A model generated the notes under the pieces. It was not told the DNA's origin. It searched no databases and was given only the letters and a program-made list of their open reading frames with translations. Positions 26,482 through 34,334 of a stretch of DNA of 64,000 bases are shown one piece after another. Source of the stretch: Mesorhizobium sp. CA8 (GTDB lineage Bacteria; Pseudomonadota; Alphaproteobacteria; Rhizobiales; Rhizobiaceae). Within the stretch, counting starts at the first letter, position 1. The number at the start of each line of letters is the position of its first letter. Location of the stretch: contig NZ_JAIUHG010000008.1 of the NCBI RefSeq assembly GCF_020164955.1, forward strand, positions 162,451 to 226,450, written 5' to 3'. Made by a program: the position numbers and the translations under genes.

Positions 26482-26521
26482 AACGAAAACGCCGCCGGGC
26501 CTCGCCCGGCGGCTTTTCGTT
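26482..26521. terminator. Strong Rho-independent terminator
   Basis: GCCGCCGGGC (26491-26500), loop CTC, GCCCGGCGGC (26504-26513), followed by TTTTCGTT. Flanking AACGAAAA pairs with the tail, so it can act in both directions. It ends the coiled-coil protein gene. Confidence 0.9.
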
Positions 26522-26707
26522 TGGGAGCGATGGCAACTCATTCGCGGTCTCGGAAAAAAATGGTTCGCCTCGGTGTTTTCGTTCTTATCGGCTTTGGTTT
26601 GGTGAGACGGGCCAAATGCGGCAGCCCGTCGGACCTCAGTCACCTTGTGTCGATGAGACGAGCCCGCCACTGGTTCAGGGTCTGTAGGCGGGTTTTCGAT
26701 GATCGGC

Positions 26708-27250
26708 CTAATCGGCGTGATTGAGGAGGCGAGTGGCGTCGGGGCGATCCCGGCCGTGCCTGGTCCCGGCGTGATCGATGCCCTCGACCGTGATGGCGAA
26801 TGTTCCGTTTTCGGTTCTGCCGATGAAGCCCTTCGCCTTGAGATACCACAGATGGAATTCCAGGTGCTCGCGAGGGCAGCCTGACAAGCGCTCGAGCTCC
26901 TCATCGCCGATGCCCGGATTGTTGACGTCGCGCCGGCGCCTCACATAGAGGAGTGACAGCAGATTGGCCTGGATGACGCTATCCCTCTCCATGCCGCCGC
27001 CATCGCGCGCTCCTTCCGTGAGCTCGTGACGAAGGCCAAGATGTTCGCGATAAAGGATATCGTACTGTGTCCGTTTGACCGGATCGCGAAGCGTATTGTG
27101 GGCTTCCACGATCTCGCTGAAACGCGATTCATTGCCGGTTTCCCGATTGTCGGGATGGTAGCGCATGGCAAAGTAGCGGAAGATCCGCTCGATGGTCTCC
27201 GAATTGGCGTTCGGGCTTATTTCCAGAAGTTCGTAGTAGTCGATGAACAT
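26708..27250 (-). CDS. J-domain (DnaJ-like) protein
   Basis: A 180-residue protein with an N-terminal J-domain (residues 3-66): YYELLEISPNA, the HPD motif in MRYHPDNRET (needed to stimulate DnaK), and FSEIVEAHNTLRDPVKRTQYD. After it comes a domain of about 100 residues without zinc or Gly/Phe regions: RRRRDVNNPGIGDEELERL and LEFHLWYLKAKGFIGRTENG, which looks like a winged-helix-like fold. So it is a type III J-protein. A possible function as an adaptor is inference. Confidence 0.88.
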   Translation of the reverse strand: MFIDYYELLEISPNANSETIERIFRYFAMRYHPDNRETGNESRFSEIVEAHNTLRDPVKRTQYDILYREHLGLRHELTEGARDGGGMERDSVIQANLLSLLYVRRRRDVNNPGIGDEELERLSGCPREHLEFHLWYLKAKGFIGRTENGTFAITVEGIDHAGTRHGRDRPDATRLLNHAD

Positions 27251-27489
27251 GTAATCGTGCTTCCGAAATTACGGAAACCACTCCCCCGAGCCGAAGCATT
27301 GCCCAAACGCCGCGCACTTGCAAGGCGCCCGGCTGGTCTCGAACCGCTATGGCCGGCGCGAATGCCCGCCATACGAAAATGTAACATCGCGGCCACAATT
27401 GCGAGAACTTTCGAGCCGAATTCGGCCAACCTCCTCTCGACTACTAAGCAACGTGAAGGCGCAGGGCGTCTTGTACTCTGGAGAATGCA

Positions 27490-27984
27490 ATGGAAACCAG
27501 ACGTGGATATTCGTTTTTTCAGATCGGCCTGCATTGGTTGACCGCAGCGCTGGTGTTATTTCAGCTCTTCTTCGGTGAGAGCATGACGGCTGTCGTGGAC
27601 GCAGCTGAAGGCGGACAGGCGGTATCGGCGACGGACCAGGCGCTCGGCTCCGCTCACTACTGGGTCGGCCTGGCCATCCTTGCGCTTGTGCTTGTTCGAT
27701 TGATCGTCAGACTGGCATCCGGCGCGCCGGCTCCCGCTGGCCGGGGACCGAGATGGATGCAGCTTGCCGCGCATGCATCCCACGGCCTGTTCTATGTGCT
27801 GTTGCTGGCGGCGCCCGCAATAGGCTTTCTTGCGTTCTATCTGGGCGACCCTTGGGGTGACATTCATTCGCTTGCCAAGCCGGCGTTCATCGTGCTGATC
27901 GCAATCCACGCCGTGGCGGCGCTCTACCATCAGTTCTGGCTCAAGGACGGGACGCTGAAGCGCATGCTTTCGCCCGCCGGCTAG
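27490..27984 (+). CDS. Cytochrome b561 family protein
   Basis: A 164-residue inner membrane protein with four helices. It carries the heme-b His pattern of bacterial cytochrome b561: LHWLTAALV (helix 1), SAHYWVG (helix 2), AHASHGLFYVLL (helix 3) and HAVAALYHQFWLKDGTLKRM (helix 4). The last motif, H-x6-H, is the family signature. Such proteins pass electrons from quinol to periplasmic partners, including superoxide in E. coli CybB. The start at 27490 has GGAG at 6 bases. Confidence 0.93.
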   Translation: METRRGYSFFQIGLHWLTAALVLFQLFFGESMTAVVDAAEGGQAVSATDQALGSAHYWVGLAILALVLVRLIVRLASGAPAPAGRGPRWMQLAAHASHGLFYVLLLAAPAIGFLAFYLGDPWGDIHSLAKPAFIVLIAIHAVAALYHQFWLKDGTLKRMLSPAG

Positions 27985-28151
27985 AAGGGAAGGGACGCCC
28001 CCGGTCGGCGAAAGGCTTGCTCCGCCACTGGGAAGCTTACCTGACCAACCCGCTGTCGCGGTGGAATAAATCCTGCATTCTGCTACGTTGGCCATCTTTG
28101 AAATCAGGTGGCAACCTGGATGGGGCCGACCTCAAGCCCGGCTCCCTTTTT

Positions 28152-28183
28152 TGGCTCGCGTCGAAAGAGGCGAGCCATTTTTT
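28152..28183 (+). terminator. Rho-independent terminator-like hairpin
   Basis: TGGCTCGC (28152-28159), 10-base loop, GCGAGCCA (28170-28177), then six T (28178-28183). It lies 168 bases past the cytochrome gene and could end its transcript. Confidence 0.75.
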
Positions 28184-28323
28184 GCGAGGCCCTCTGCCGG
28201 ATGCTCGCCCCAACCTCGCTGCTTTCGCCCGATGGCCACGCCGACCTAAGTGTGTGATGGCTAATATGACTTGAGCGATGTAGACTGGGCTCGGGTTCAC
28301 AGAGGCATTGGGAGGAGAACAAA

Positions 28324-28731
28324 ATGCCACGGGTTTCGGAGCTTTTTTTCAAGACGGCCATCATCTTTCTTATCCTGGGCATCGCTGCCGGACTGCAGAT
28401 GGCAATTTCGGGCGATCATGGCGCCTTCCCGGCGCATGCTCACATCAACCTTCTCGGCTGGGTCACCAGTGCTATCTTCGGCGGCTATTATGCGCTCAAC
28501 CCTGCCAAGGCCGAGCGCCGCATCGCCATGATCCATTACGGCCTCTACACGGTCGGCATCGTGATCATGCTGCCGGCGCTCTACTGGATGCTGGCGGCAG
28601 GCCATCCTGAGATCGAGCCCGTCGTGGCGATCGGTTCGCTGATCGTCGCTGCCGCGGTCCTGGTCTTTGGCTTCGTCGTCTTCTCGTCGACGGAAACGGT
28701 GCGCTCGGCCACACCGGCCACCGCGCGCTAG
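28324..28731 (+). CDS. Four-helix membrane protein with oxidase-like HAHINLLGW motif
   Basis: A 135-residue protein with about four membrane helices. The second helix opens with HAHINLLGWVTSAIFGGYYAL, a motif like that in a helix of heme-copper oxidase subunit I relatives. The rest is short, so it is not a complete oxidase. A heme-binding or assembly role is conceivable but unproven. GGGAGG lies about 9-12 bases before the ATG at 28324. The end is at a stop after TATAR. Confidence 0.7.
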   Translation: MPRVSELFFKTAIIFLILGIAAGLQMAISGDHGAFPAHAHINLLGWVTSAIFGGYYALNPAKAERRIAMIHYGLYTVGIVIMLPALYWMLAAGHPEIEPVVAIGSLIVAAAVLVFGFVVFSSTETVRSATPATAR

Positions 28732-29023
28732 GCGAAATCGAGCAGGGGTTTCAGGCGGGCGCGGATTGCAGCCTCCGATCAGGAGGGACTGCAAGCCGGC
28801 GTTTGGTTGCGCCGCATCGGCTTTGATGGCGGCGCATTTGGCGCCGATGCAAAGTGAATGGCGGTCTATCGGCTCCGATGCAATTGATTGCGCCTCGGCC
28901 CTGCCGAGGTACAACCCGGCCCCTGCGTTCGAACTGAGGAAGCAGCGGGCCGGACTATTGCGGCGTGGATGCCTGTCGCCAAGCAATAGATGATCGGCCT
29001 GCGGCCGACCGAGCGCGAGGTGA

Positions 29024-29320
29024 TTAGGGAAGCAGTTTCGGGAACAGCCGCAAGATGAGAGCGTGGATGATGCCGTCGCGCTCGAACGGGCCGGGTATCT
29101 TGGCGGGTGCCGCGCTTGCGTCCGCTTTGCTTTCGTCGGTTACGCGGGTCTCACCATGCACGAGCCAGAGCACGGCCACGAAATAGCCGGCCTGCAGAAC
29201 CACGGCCGCCAGGAATGTCCAGCCGATCGCCATCCAGACAGACCCCGTGGACATGAAGGTCCAGCCGAGGATGATCAGAAGCGTGCCCACCATTCCCACA
29301 AGAAACTGCGGAAAGTACAT
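29024..29320 (-). CDS. SyrA/ExoX-like exopolysaccharide production repressor family protein
   Basis: About 98 residues from the MYFPQFLVGM start. Two membrane helices (FLVGMVGTLLIILGWTF, then AIGWTFLAAVVLQAGYFVAVLWLV) are followed by an Asp/Ala-rich tail. The start, helix order and the QxGYFxAVLxLV motif match small rhizobial inner membrane proteins (ExoX, PsiA, SyrA) that lower exopolysaccharide synthesis. In-frame ATGs at 29347, 29371 and 29383 could give a longer N-terminus; ribosome sites do not decide. The tail is longer than in ExoX. Confidence 0.65.
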   Translation of the reverse strand: MYFPQFLVGMVGTLLIILGWTFMSTGSVWMAIGWTFLAAVVLQAGYFVAVLWLVHGETRVTDESKADASAAPAKIPGPFERDGIIHALILRLFPKLLP

Positions 29321-29606
29321 TTGCCCAACCGAGCGCCGCGACCACATTCGACCATCAGCGATCTCGCCCATATCTCTACCCATCGTGACCCATGCACCTT
29401 TTCCAGGTGGACCGCAAGCTTGAACGATTTTCCGGCGGCCCCGTCGCCCTTTGGTCGGCCCTGACAGGGACGACGGACGCAGGACTTCCGTCGTGACAAC
29501 TGGCAATTGCGCCGGATCGTTCCCGACTCGGCGACATTCAAGTCCTGCCTAATGGACCGCAGTGCATGCGGGCGGCTGCCTGCCGGGTCTAGATGCCTGT
29601 CCACGC

Positions 29607-29631
29607 AAAAGGCCCGCCACCTGGGCGGGCC
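29607..29631 (-). terminator. Rho-independent terminator of the repeat-containing DUF1236 gene
   Basis: On the minus strand GGCCCGCC (29631-29624), a 5-base loop, GGCGGGCC (29618-29611), then TTTT. It is 23 bases past the stop. Confidence 0.85.
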
Positions 29632-29653
29632 CTTATCCGCTATGCTGACCGGA

Positions 29654-30550
29654 TCAGCTCAGGATCACTACGATCTTGTAGGTGTCCGGGTCGACGATGA
29701 CGATGCGTCCATCGGCCAAGACGAAATACTCATAGTTCTCGTAAGCCGGAACGATCTTGACGATGCGTGCCGGCAGACGGTGCAGGCGCACCTTGTGGCG
29801 CGGCACCTCGACGCCGACCGAGATATCGAAGCTGACGTCGCGAACCGGTTCGACATGGCTCTCACGAATGACCTGCGTGATCTGCGTCTTCTGTTCCACC
29901 GTGACGTTGTTGATCGACGCTGTCTTGTTCTGGTCGGTCTCGACGTTGGTGTTGCCCTGAGCGTTCTGCTCGGTGGTGGTGCCGGTCTTACCCTGGGCAT
30001 TCTGCTCAGTCTGCATCTTGGTGGTGCCACCCTGAGCGTTCTGCTCGGTGGTGGTGCCAGTCTTACCCTGAGCCTGCTGATCGGTCTGGATCTTCGTCTT
30101 GTCCTGGGCATTCTGCTGGGTGGTCGTACCGGTCTTGCCCTGCGCGTTCTGCTCAGTCTGCATCTTCGTGGTGCCCTGAGCGTTCTGCTCGGTGCTGGTA
30201 CCGGTCTTGCCCTGTGCCTGCTGCTTCTTCTTCAGCTGTGTGTTGTCCTGGGCGTTCTGGTCGGTATTGGCGCCTGACTGACCCTGGGCCTGCTCGTCGG
30301 TCTTCATCTTGGTCTTGCCTTGAGCCTGCTCTTCGGTGTTGGCGCCGGCCTTGCCCTGGGCGTTCTTCTGGGTCTGCGACTTCATTTCGCCCTGGGCCTG
30401 GCCGCCGGCCTTACCGCCCTTTTGGCAATCGGCCGTGCCGGCCGCGCAATTGTTGTCGCCGCCGCTCGGCTGTGCGGATTCGGTCTGCGCCATCGCCGCG
30501 CCGCAACCGACGCCGAGCGCGATCATGCTTGTGATCAGCAGATGTTTCAT
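29654..30550 (-). CDS. Secreted DUF1236 protein with long Gln/Thr-rich tandem repeats
   Basis: A 298-residue exported protein. After a signal peptide (about 22 residues) and a short Cys-containing segment (NNCAAGTADCQKG) come about 140 residues of tandem repeats based on QNAQGKTGTTTE alternating with QNAQGTTKMQTE, a 24-residue double unit. The C-terminal 85 residues (IRESHVEPVRDVSFDISVGVEVPRHKV and an ending in IVIVDPDTYKIVVIL) form a DUF1236 domain, as in the short proteins at 30797 and 32285. The repeats may be a flexible spacer that displays the domain (inference). An EcfG-type promoter is upstream. Confidence 0.85.
   Translation of the reverse strand: MKHLLITSMIALGVGCGAAMAQTESAQPSGGDNNCAAGTADCQKGGKAGGQAQGEMKSQTQKNAQGKAGANTEEQAQGKTKMKTDEQAQGQSGANTDQNAQDNTQLKKKQQAQGKTGTSTEQNAQGTTKMQTEQNAQGKTGTTTQQNAQDKTKIQTDQQAQGKTGTTTEQNAQGGTTKMQTEQNAQGKTGTTTEQNAQGNTNVETDQNKTASINNVTVEQKTQITQVIRESHVEPVRDVSFDISVGVEVPRHKVRLHRLPARIVKIVPAYENYEYFVLADGRIVIVDPDTYKIVVILS
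29940..30390 (-). repeat. Tandem coding repeats, about 36/72-base period
   Basis: Imperfect copies of a 36-base unit encoding QNAQGKTGTTTE-like 12-mers, often paired into 72-base units. They are inside the DUF1236 gene, in frame. Length differences between strains are likely. Confidence 0.8.
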
Positions 30551-30590
30551 TGGATTTTCTCCTCGGAAAGTCGGTCCCTTCGTATGGGTA

Positions 30591-30615
30591 ACCCCACCCG
30601 AAACGCATTGTTCCG
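30591..30615 (-). promoter_or_regulatory. EcfG-type promoter of the repeat DUF1236 gene
   Basis: On the minus strand GGAAC (30615-30611), 16 bases, GGTT ending at 30591; 41 bases to the ATG at 30550. Confidence 0.55.
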
Positions 30616-30695
30616 AAATAGTTGCAACCGGTGGGAGGCTTTGGTTCGCGGAACACGGCGGCAGCTGCTTTGCAGGCGCCGGTCCAGTTTTTGCA

Positions 30696-30720
30696 GGAAC
30701 AAGGGTAGGCGAACCGCGTT
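30696..30720 (+). promoter_or_regulatory. EcfG-type promoter of the 30797 DUF1236 gene
   Basis: GGAAC (30696-30700), 16 bases, CGTT (30717-30720). It lies 77 bases before the ATG. It is back to back with the opposite promoter of the 30550 gene. Confidence 0.7.
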
Positions 30721-30796
30721 ACGACAATGCCGACCCGCTGTGGAAAATCGCAGGCGCAGCATCAAGGCGTTCAAATCCACATAGGAGAGACTACCA

Positions 30797-31096
30797 ATGA
30801 AAATGCACCTCACCTCCGCCGCCGCTGGCTTCCTGCTGCTTGCTGGTATTGGCGCGGCTGCCGCGCAGGATGTCGTGATCGCGCCGGAGCAGGAAACCGT
30901 CATCAAGGAATACGTGCATAAGCAGCCGCTAGCCTCGGTTAAGGTTCCGGGCGTCGAGCTGAATATCGGCAGCACGCTTCCCGACACGGTCGAATTACAC
31001 GAAGTGCCGAACGTGAAATACCGTTACGTCGTCGTCGATAACCGGACGGTGATCGTCGACCCCAGCACCCGCAAGATCGTCAAAGTCCTCGATTGA
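30797..31096 (+). CDS. Secreted DUF1236 protein
   Basis: A 99-residue exported protein: signal peptide of about 23 residues (cleaved near AAAAQD), then a DUF1236 domain with VIKEYVHKQPLASVKV, a GSTLPDTVELHEVPNVKYRY stretch and VIVDPSTRKIVKVLD. GAGAG lies about 11 bases before the ATG. It is a close paralogue of 32285-32584 (conserved EYVHK and DTVEL motifs). DUF1236 proteins are common periplasmic proteins in Rhizobiales with no defined role. Confidence 0.9.
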   Translation: MKMHLTSAAAGFLLLAGIGAAAAQDVVIAPEQETVIKEYVHKQPLASVKVPGVELNIGSTLPDTVELHEVPNVKYRYVVVDNRTVIVDPSTRKIVKVLD

Positions 31097-31118
31097 TCGA
31101 TAGCGCGCCAAATCGGAT

Positions 31119-31147
31119 GGCCCCCCGCCCGGTGAGGGCGGGGGGCC
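31119..31147 (+). terminator. Rho-independent terminator-like hairpin
   Basis: GGCCCCCCGCCC (31119-31130), loop GGTGA, GGGCGGGGGGCC (31136-31147): a perfect 12-base stem 23 bases past the DUF1236 stop, followed by an AT-rich tail. Confidence 0.85.
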
Positions 31148-31182
31148 GTTAACCGATTATTATTTTGTTACCATATGCTAAC

Positions 31183-31207
31183 GGAACCTTCCTCCTGCGC
31201 TTGAGTT
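31183..31207 (+). promoter_or_regulatory. EcfG-type promoter of the 31313 gene
   Basis: GGAAC (31183-31187), 16 bases, AGTT (31204-31207); 105 bases to the ATG. The -10 has A rather than C. Confidence 0.45.
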
Positions 31208-31312
31208 AGCGGCTCTGGTTCACGCTGTCTCATAGACAACACAAACCAATGGCAGGGTGAAGATTCGGGCGGTGGCAACAGATACGGGCGGGGCGAGGAG
31301 GAGTTTACCAAC

Positions 31313-31534
31313 ATGTCGAAACGAGAAATCGGAACATCCCGTTCGCTCGGGCTGCGTGTCGCCGATCTCAAGGCCAGGATACGGGAGGCCCGGATCACCG
31401 AGCATGAGATGAAGGCCTTTCAGAAGGTCGCGGCCATCATGGGGGGCGGAGAGGGCTCCCTACGTATTGAGGCGGACGATCTGATCGCCGCGTCCTTCGT
31501 CACCGAGGCGCTGGGCGAATCGACGCCGACCTGA
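31313..31534 (+). CDS. Small hypothetical protein
   Basis: A 73-residue basic-to-neutral protein without signal or membrane helix. It has helical stretches VADLKARIREARITEHEMKAF and EADDLIAASFVTEALG. The purine-rich GGAGGAG lies about 10 bases before the ATG. I do not recognise the family. Its size and context match the other small stress-type genes here. Confidence 0.65.
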   Translation: MSKREIGTSRSLGLRVADLKARIREARITEHEMKAFQKVAAIMGGGEGSLRIEADDLIAASFVTEALGESTPT

Positions 31535-31721
31535 CAGCGGCTACCCAGCCCGAATCACGGAGAGATGCAGTCGAGCGTCAGCCGGCGAGGCGCCGGTTGG
31601 AAGCGAACTGGTGCTCGGTGCGGTTCGAGGTGCTGCCCAAATCCGCATAGCTATCCGCCCGTTCGCTCCAGCCGGGCTCCGAGCCGGTCGAAGCGGCCTT
31701 GCGCCGCCTCGGCACTCGGGC

Positions 31722-32072
31722 CTACCCAGGCGCGTGGCGGTTCTGCGCCCGGCTTTCGCGGGCCCGGCTGCGCCTGATCTTTGCTTCGCGCAGCGTCACG
31801 ACCGGATCGGCGCCGGTCCACTCAATCCCCGCCTTCTTCGCAAAAATCAGGAACGCCTGCCGCGCCTTGTCGAGATCGATCTCTCCGCCCCGCGCCGCCT
31901 CGCAGGCGCGCAGCGCCGTGACGTAGCTCGCGTCCCGCGCAGCCGGCGGCCATTCCTTGAGGAAATTCTGCATCGCGGTCAGTGAGGTGATCTCGCGCTT
32001 AAAACCGGCGCCGACGGCGATCGCCACCGGGGCCCGAAGTTCGATGTCGCTTCTGATGGAACCTTCTTGCAT
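31722..32072 (-). CDS. DUF982 domain protein
   Basis: A 116-residue protein with a DUF982 domain: APVAIAVGAGFKREITSL, then FLKEWPPAARDASYVTALRAC and ARQAFLIFAKKAGIEW. The start at 32072 is fixed by GGAGGTAT directly before ATG (GGAGG at 3-7 bases). DUF982 proteins are small rhizobial proteins of unknown function, often in many copies per genome. The C-terminal 30 residues are basic and not part of the domain. Confidence 0.85.
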   Translation of the reverse strand: MQEGSIRSDIELRAPVAIAVGAGFKREITSLTAMQNFLKEWPPAARDASYVTALRACEAARGGEIDLDKARQAFLIFAKKAGIEWTGADPVVTLREAKIRRSRARESRAQNRHAPG

Positions 32073-32172
32073 ATACCTCCGCCCTATGAATTTCAAAGTC
32101 TTGGGGAGTTTCAATACCTTCCAATGCGGGGCCGATGCGAAGGTTCCGCCAAATCAATTAGTCGTCGCTGAC

Positions 32173-32197
32173 GGAACAACACCTTGCCGAGGGCGTT
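32173..32197 (+). promoter_or_regulatory. EcfG-type promoter of the 32285 DUF1236 gene
   Basis: GGAAC (32173-32177), 16 bases, CGTT (32194-32197), 87 bases before the ATG. It matches the site before the paralogue at 30797 in spacing and -10. Confidence 0.7.
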
Positions 32198-32284
32198 GCC
32201 CCCGGGAGCTCCAACGTTCGATCTGCCGGTGTTTCCGCTCCCGCGGAGGCAGGCGGAGCTCGCCAACGCAACAGGAGAGAAACG

Positions 32285-32584
32285 ATGAAAACCACCCTCA
32301 TTCCCGCTGTCGCCGGCCTGGCTCTGATGGCCGGCATCGGCATCGCGGCCGCGGACGAGGTGATCGTCACCCCCGAGCAGCAGACCGTGGTCAAGGAATA
32401 TGTCCACAAGCATCCGATCGCCTCGGTCAACGTGCTTGGCCTTGAGCTTGGTGTGGGTTCCACGGTACCTGACACTGTCGAGCTGCAGCAGGTACCGGAC
32501 GTCCAGTACCGCTATGCGGTCGTCAATGACCATACGGTGCTGATCGATCCCGGCACGCGCCGCGTTGTTCAGGTGATCGAGTAG
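32285..32584 (+). CDS. Secreted DUF1236 protein, paralogue
   Basis: A 99-residue exported protein with a signal peptide (to about AAADE) and DUF1236 domain: VVKEYVHKHPIASVNV, GSTVPDTVELQQVPDVQYRY and VLIDPGTRRVVQVIE. It aligns over its whole length with the 30797 product without gaps. AGGAGAG lies about 6 bases before the ATG. A perfect terminator follows. The pair looks like a local duplication. Confidence 0.9.
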   Translation: MKTTLIPAVAGLALMAGIGIAAADEVIVTPEQQTVVKEYVHKHPIASVNVLGLELGVGSTVPDTVELQQVPDVQYRYAVVNDHTVLIDPGTRRVVQVIE

Positions 32585-32594
32585 ATCAGCCTTG

Positions 32595-32644
32595 AAGAGC
32601 CCGATCCCTCACCGAAGCATCGGGGAAGGATCGGGCTCTTTTCG
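32595..32644 (+). terminator. Rho-independent terminator
   Basis: AAGAGCCCGATCC (32595-32607) pairs with GGATCGGGCTCTT (32628-32640) over 13 bases, followed by more T. It is 10 bases past the DUF1236 stop. Confidence 0.88.
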
Positions 32645-32712
32645 CATCCGGGCATAAGGCCTAAGATAGGCAGCGGTTTGGGAGGCAACGAAGCGCGGAA
32701 GGAGTCGTTGCC

Positions 32713-32922
32713 ATGCACCATCCACACGTCGAATCACCTGACATAGCACGCCAAGTCGACAAGCTTTTAGCCGAGCATAGGACTGGCCTGCTGTCGATGC
32801 ACGAGGCAATTACCCTGTTGCGGAAACGCACGGGAACCGACCGCTCTGATGCGGATTTGGCCGGATTGATTACAAAGAAGGCAGCGCATCTGGGCATCGC
32901 GGTCGTCACCGACGGACGCTAA
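32713..32922 (+). CDS. Small hypothetical protein
   Basis: A 69-residue protein. The predicted helices DIARQVDKLLAEHR, EAITLLRKRTG and ADLAGLITKKAAHLGIAVVTD resemble the product of 20958-21188 in order and in the LGIAVV-type ending. GGAG lies 8 bases before the ATG. No membrane segment or Cys. Function unknown. Confidence 0.65.
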   Translation: MHHPHVESPDIARQVDKLLAEHRTGLLSMHEAITLLRKRTGTDRSDADLAGLITKKAAHLGIAVVTDGR

Positions 32923-33022
32923 GCGCCGCTCAGGTCGGTCGCTATTCGTGATACCGAAGACGCCACGCGAAAATTCGGCTAATGTTCGCGCCGGGGAACC
33001 GTCCCAACATCAGGAGGCGACA

Positions 33023-33274
33023 GTGACGGACGACAGGCACGAACGCATTCGCCAGCGGGCACACGAGATCTGGGAGCAGGCGGGCCGGCCCGAAGGCGCT
33101 CACATGGAGCACTGGGACCAGGCGGTTGCCGAGGTAGACGGGGCCGGCAAGTCGGCGGCAAAAAGCCCGAAGAAGGCTGCCGCCAAGGCCGACAAGCCGA
33201 AAGCCGCCAAGGCGGAGAAGCCGGCCAAGGGCCCTGCCAAGGCGAAGTCTCCCGCCAAGAAGACCAAGGGCTGA
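33023..33274 (+). CDS. DUF2934 protein with Lys/Ala-rich histone H1-like tail
   Basis: An 83-residue protein. The first 40 residues are a DUF2934 domain (RHERIRQRAHEIWEQAGRPEG followed by HMEHWDQA). The remaining 40 consist almost only of Lys, Ala, Pro and Gly (AAKADKPKAAKAEKPAKG), like the tails of bacterial histone H1-like proteins. It starts at GTG 33023 with AGGAGG at 6 bases. A nucleic-acid-binding role for the tail is inference. Confidence 0.8.
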   Translation: MTDDRHERIRQRAHEIWEQAGRPEGAHMEHWDQAVAEVDGAGKSAAKSPKKAAAKADKPKAAKAEKPAKGPAKAKSPAKKTKG

Positions 33275-33366
33275 CCGCCCAGCCAAGGCCCGCACCCTTT
33301 CCACCGGGTCATGTGACGGTGCGCTCGACGCTCCGTGTGTGAGACCTGTGCCCGAAGGCTATGCGC

Positions 33367-33907
33367 ATGCGAAAAGTCGTCTTGATCATGACCATGTCGA
33401 TCGACGGATATGTTGTAGGGCCGGTAGGAATGTCGACGGGCGGTTTTCCTGAACCGGCAGAGCTCAAGCGCTGGAAACTCGATCGCATCAGTCGCGCTGG
33501 CACACACATCATGGGCCGCGTGAGCTACGAGGAAATGGGGCCGTACTGGCAAAAATCCGAGGATGCCTATGCCGGGCCGATGAACGACATCCCTAAGGTC
33601 GTGTTTTCGAAAACGCTGAAGGAGGCTACTTGGCCAGAATCCACCATAGCGAAAGGTGATCTACACGAGGAAATCGCTAAATTGAAAAAACAAGCCGCGG
33701 CGAAATCATTGCTTGGGGCGGCGCGGGATCGCCCAGTCATTGTCTAAGGCAGGGCTGGTTGATGAGTACGTCATCCTGACTCGGCCGATCGCCTATGGCG
33801 CCGGCAAACCCCTGTTCAGCAGTTTGGCGGACGCGCTCAAGCTAAACGTCCTCGTCACGGCGGCTTACGATAACGGCACCATGCTTCGCATCTACACCCC
33901 CCGCTGA
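33367..33907 (+). pseudogene. Dihydrofolate reductase/RibD-like gene with two frameshifts
   Basis: Three frames together give one RibD_C/DHFR-like protein. The first frame (from ATG 33367) reads KVVLIMTMSIDGYVVGP and THIMGRVSYEEMG through KLKKQA. Around 33695-33702 the frame shifts to read EIIAWGGAG, and around 33727 shifts again to IAQSLSKAGLVDEYVILTRP and PYGAGKPLF-like ending YTPR at 33907. Each shift fits one missing base. The end of the protein is otherwise intact. It is either a recent pseudogene or carries two sequence errors 30 bases apart. Confidence 0.75.
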
Positions 33908-34050
33908 ACCATCACGGATTTCTTCGGCGCGGCGTTGGCAACCTTGTTCAAGATGGGAGCGAAGTTCGATGCCGACTTCTCCTAAAGCCATGGCAGATTG
34001 ACCCGCATTGCGCTAAACCGCAAGACCTGGAAGCAAATCTCCGACCGAGT

Positions 34051-34328
34051 GTGGGTCGCCCCTCCGTTCCCGGCAAGACGGCGTTGGCCGCCCACGTCGA
34101 CGACTTCGACAACCGCATCACCCGCGCCTTTGAGAACGCCTCGATCTCGGCCGCGCTTGCCGCGTCCAACCTTCGTTCAGGGGGAGCATTTCGGCCTGCG
34201 CCTCAATGGGGCAATGCCGGCGACGCCAATGCCTTTGGCATCACCGGCGCCGCAGTGTTGAGCGAGGCTTCGAGCATGGCGGCCGACTGACCGGCACGCT
34301 CGGCATTGCGCTGCAGTTCAACTGGTAG
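34051..34328 (+). pseudogene. Remnant of a YadA-like outer membrane protein C-terminus
   Basis: The frame from 34051 reads HVDDFDNRITRAFENASISAA, then FRPAPQWGNAGDANAFGITGAAVL. It breaks near 34287, and a shifted frame gives RLTGTLGIALQFNW and a stop at 34326-34328. A short stalk followed by beta strands and a final aromatic residue is the plan of trimeric autotransporter or related membrane anchors. No start, signal peptide or passenger is present upstream. It is a degenerate fragment. Confidence 0.45.
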
Positions 34329-34334
34329 GAGAGG

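Noticed and set aside
29498..29523. EcfG-like GGAAC-N17-AGTT upstream of the SyrA-like gene
   Set aside because: It lies about 180 bases before the preferred start with a poor -10, so it was not counted in the set.
29940..30390. Regular repeats resembling a CRISPR array
   Set aside because: The repeats are in frame, imperfect, without unique spacers, and encode a Gln/Thr-rich protein segment; no cas genes are present.
32103..32155. GGAAC site on the minus strand before the DUF982 gene
   Set aside because: The matching -10 would be CATT, outside the pattern; kept out of the list.
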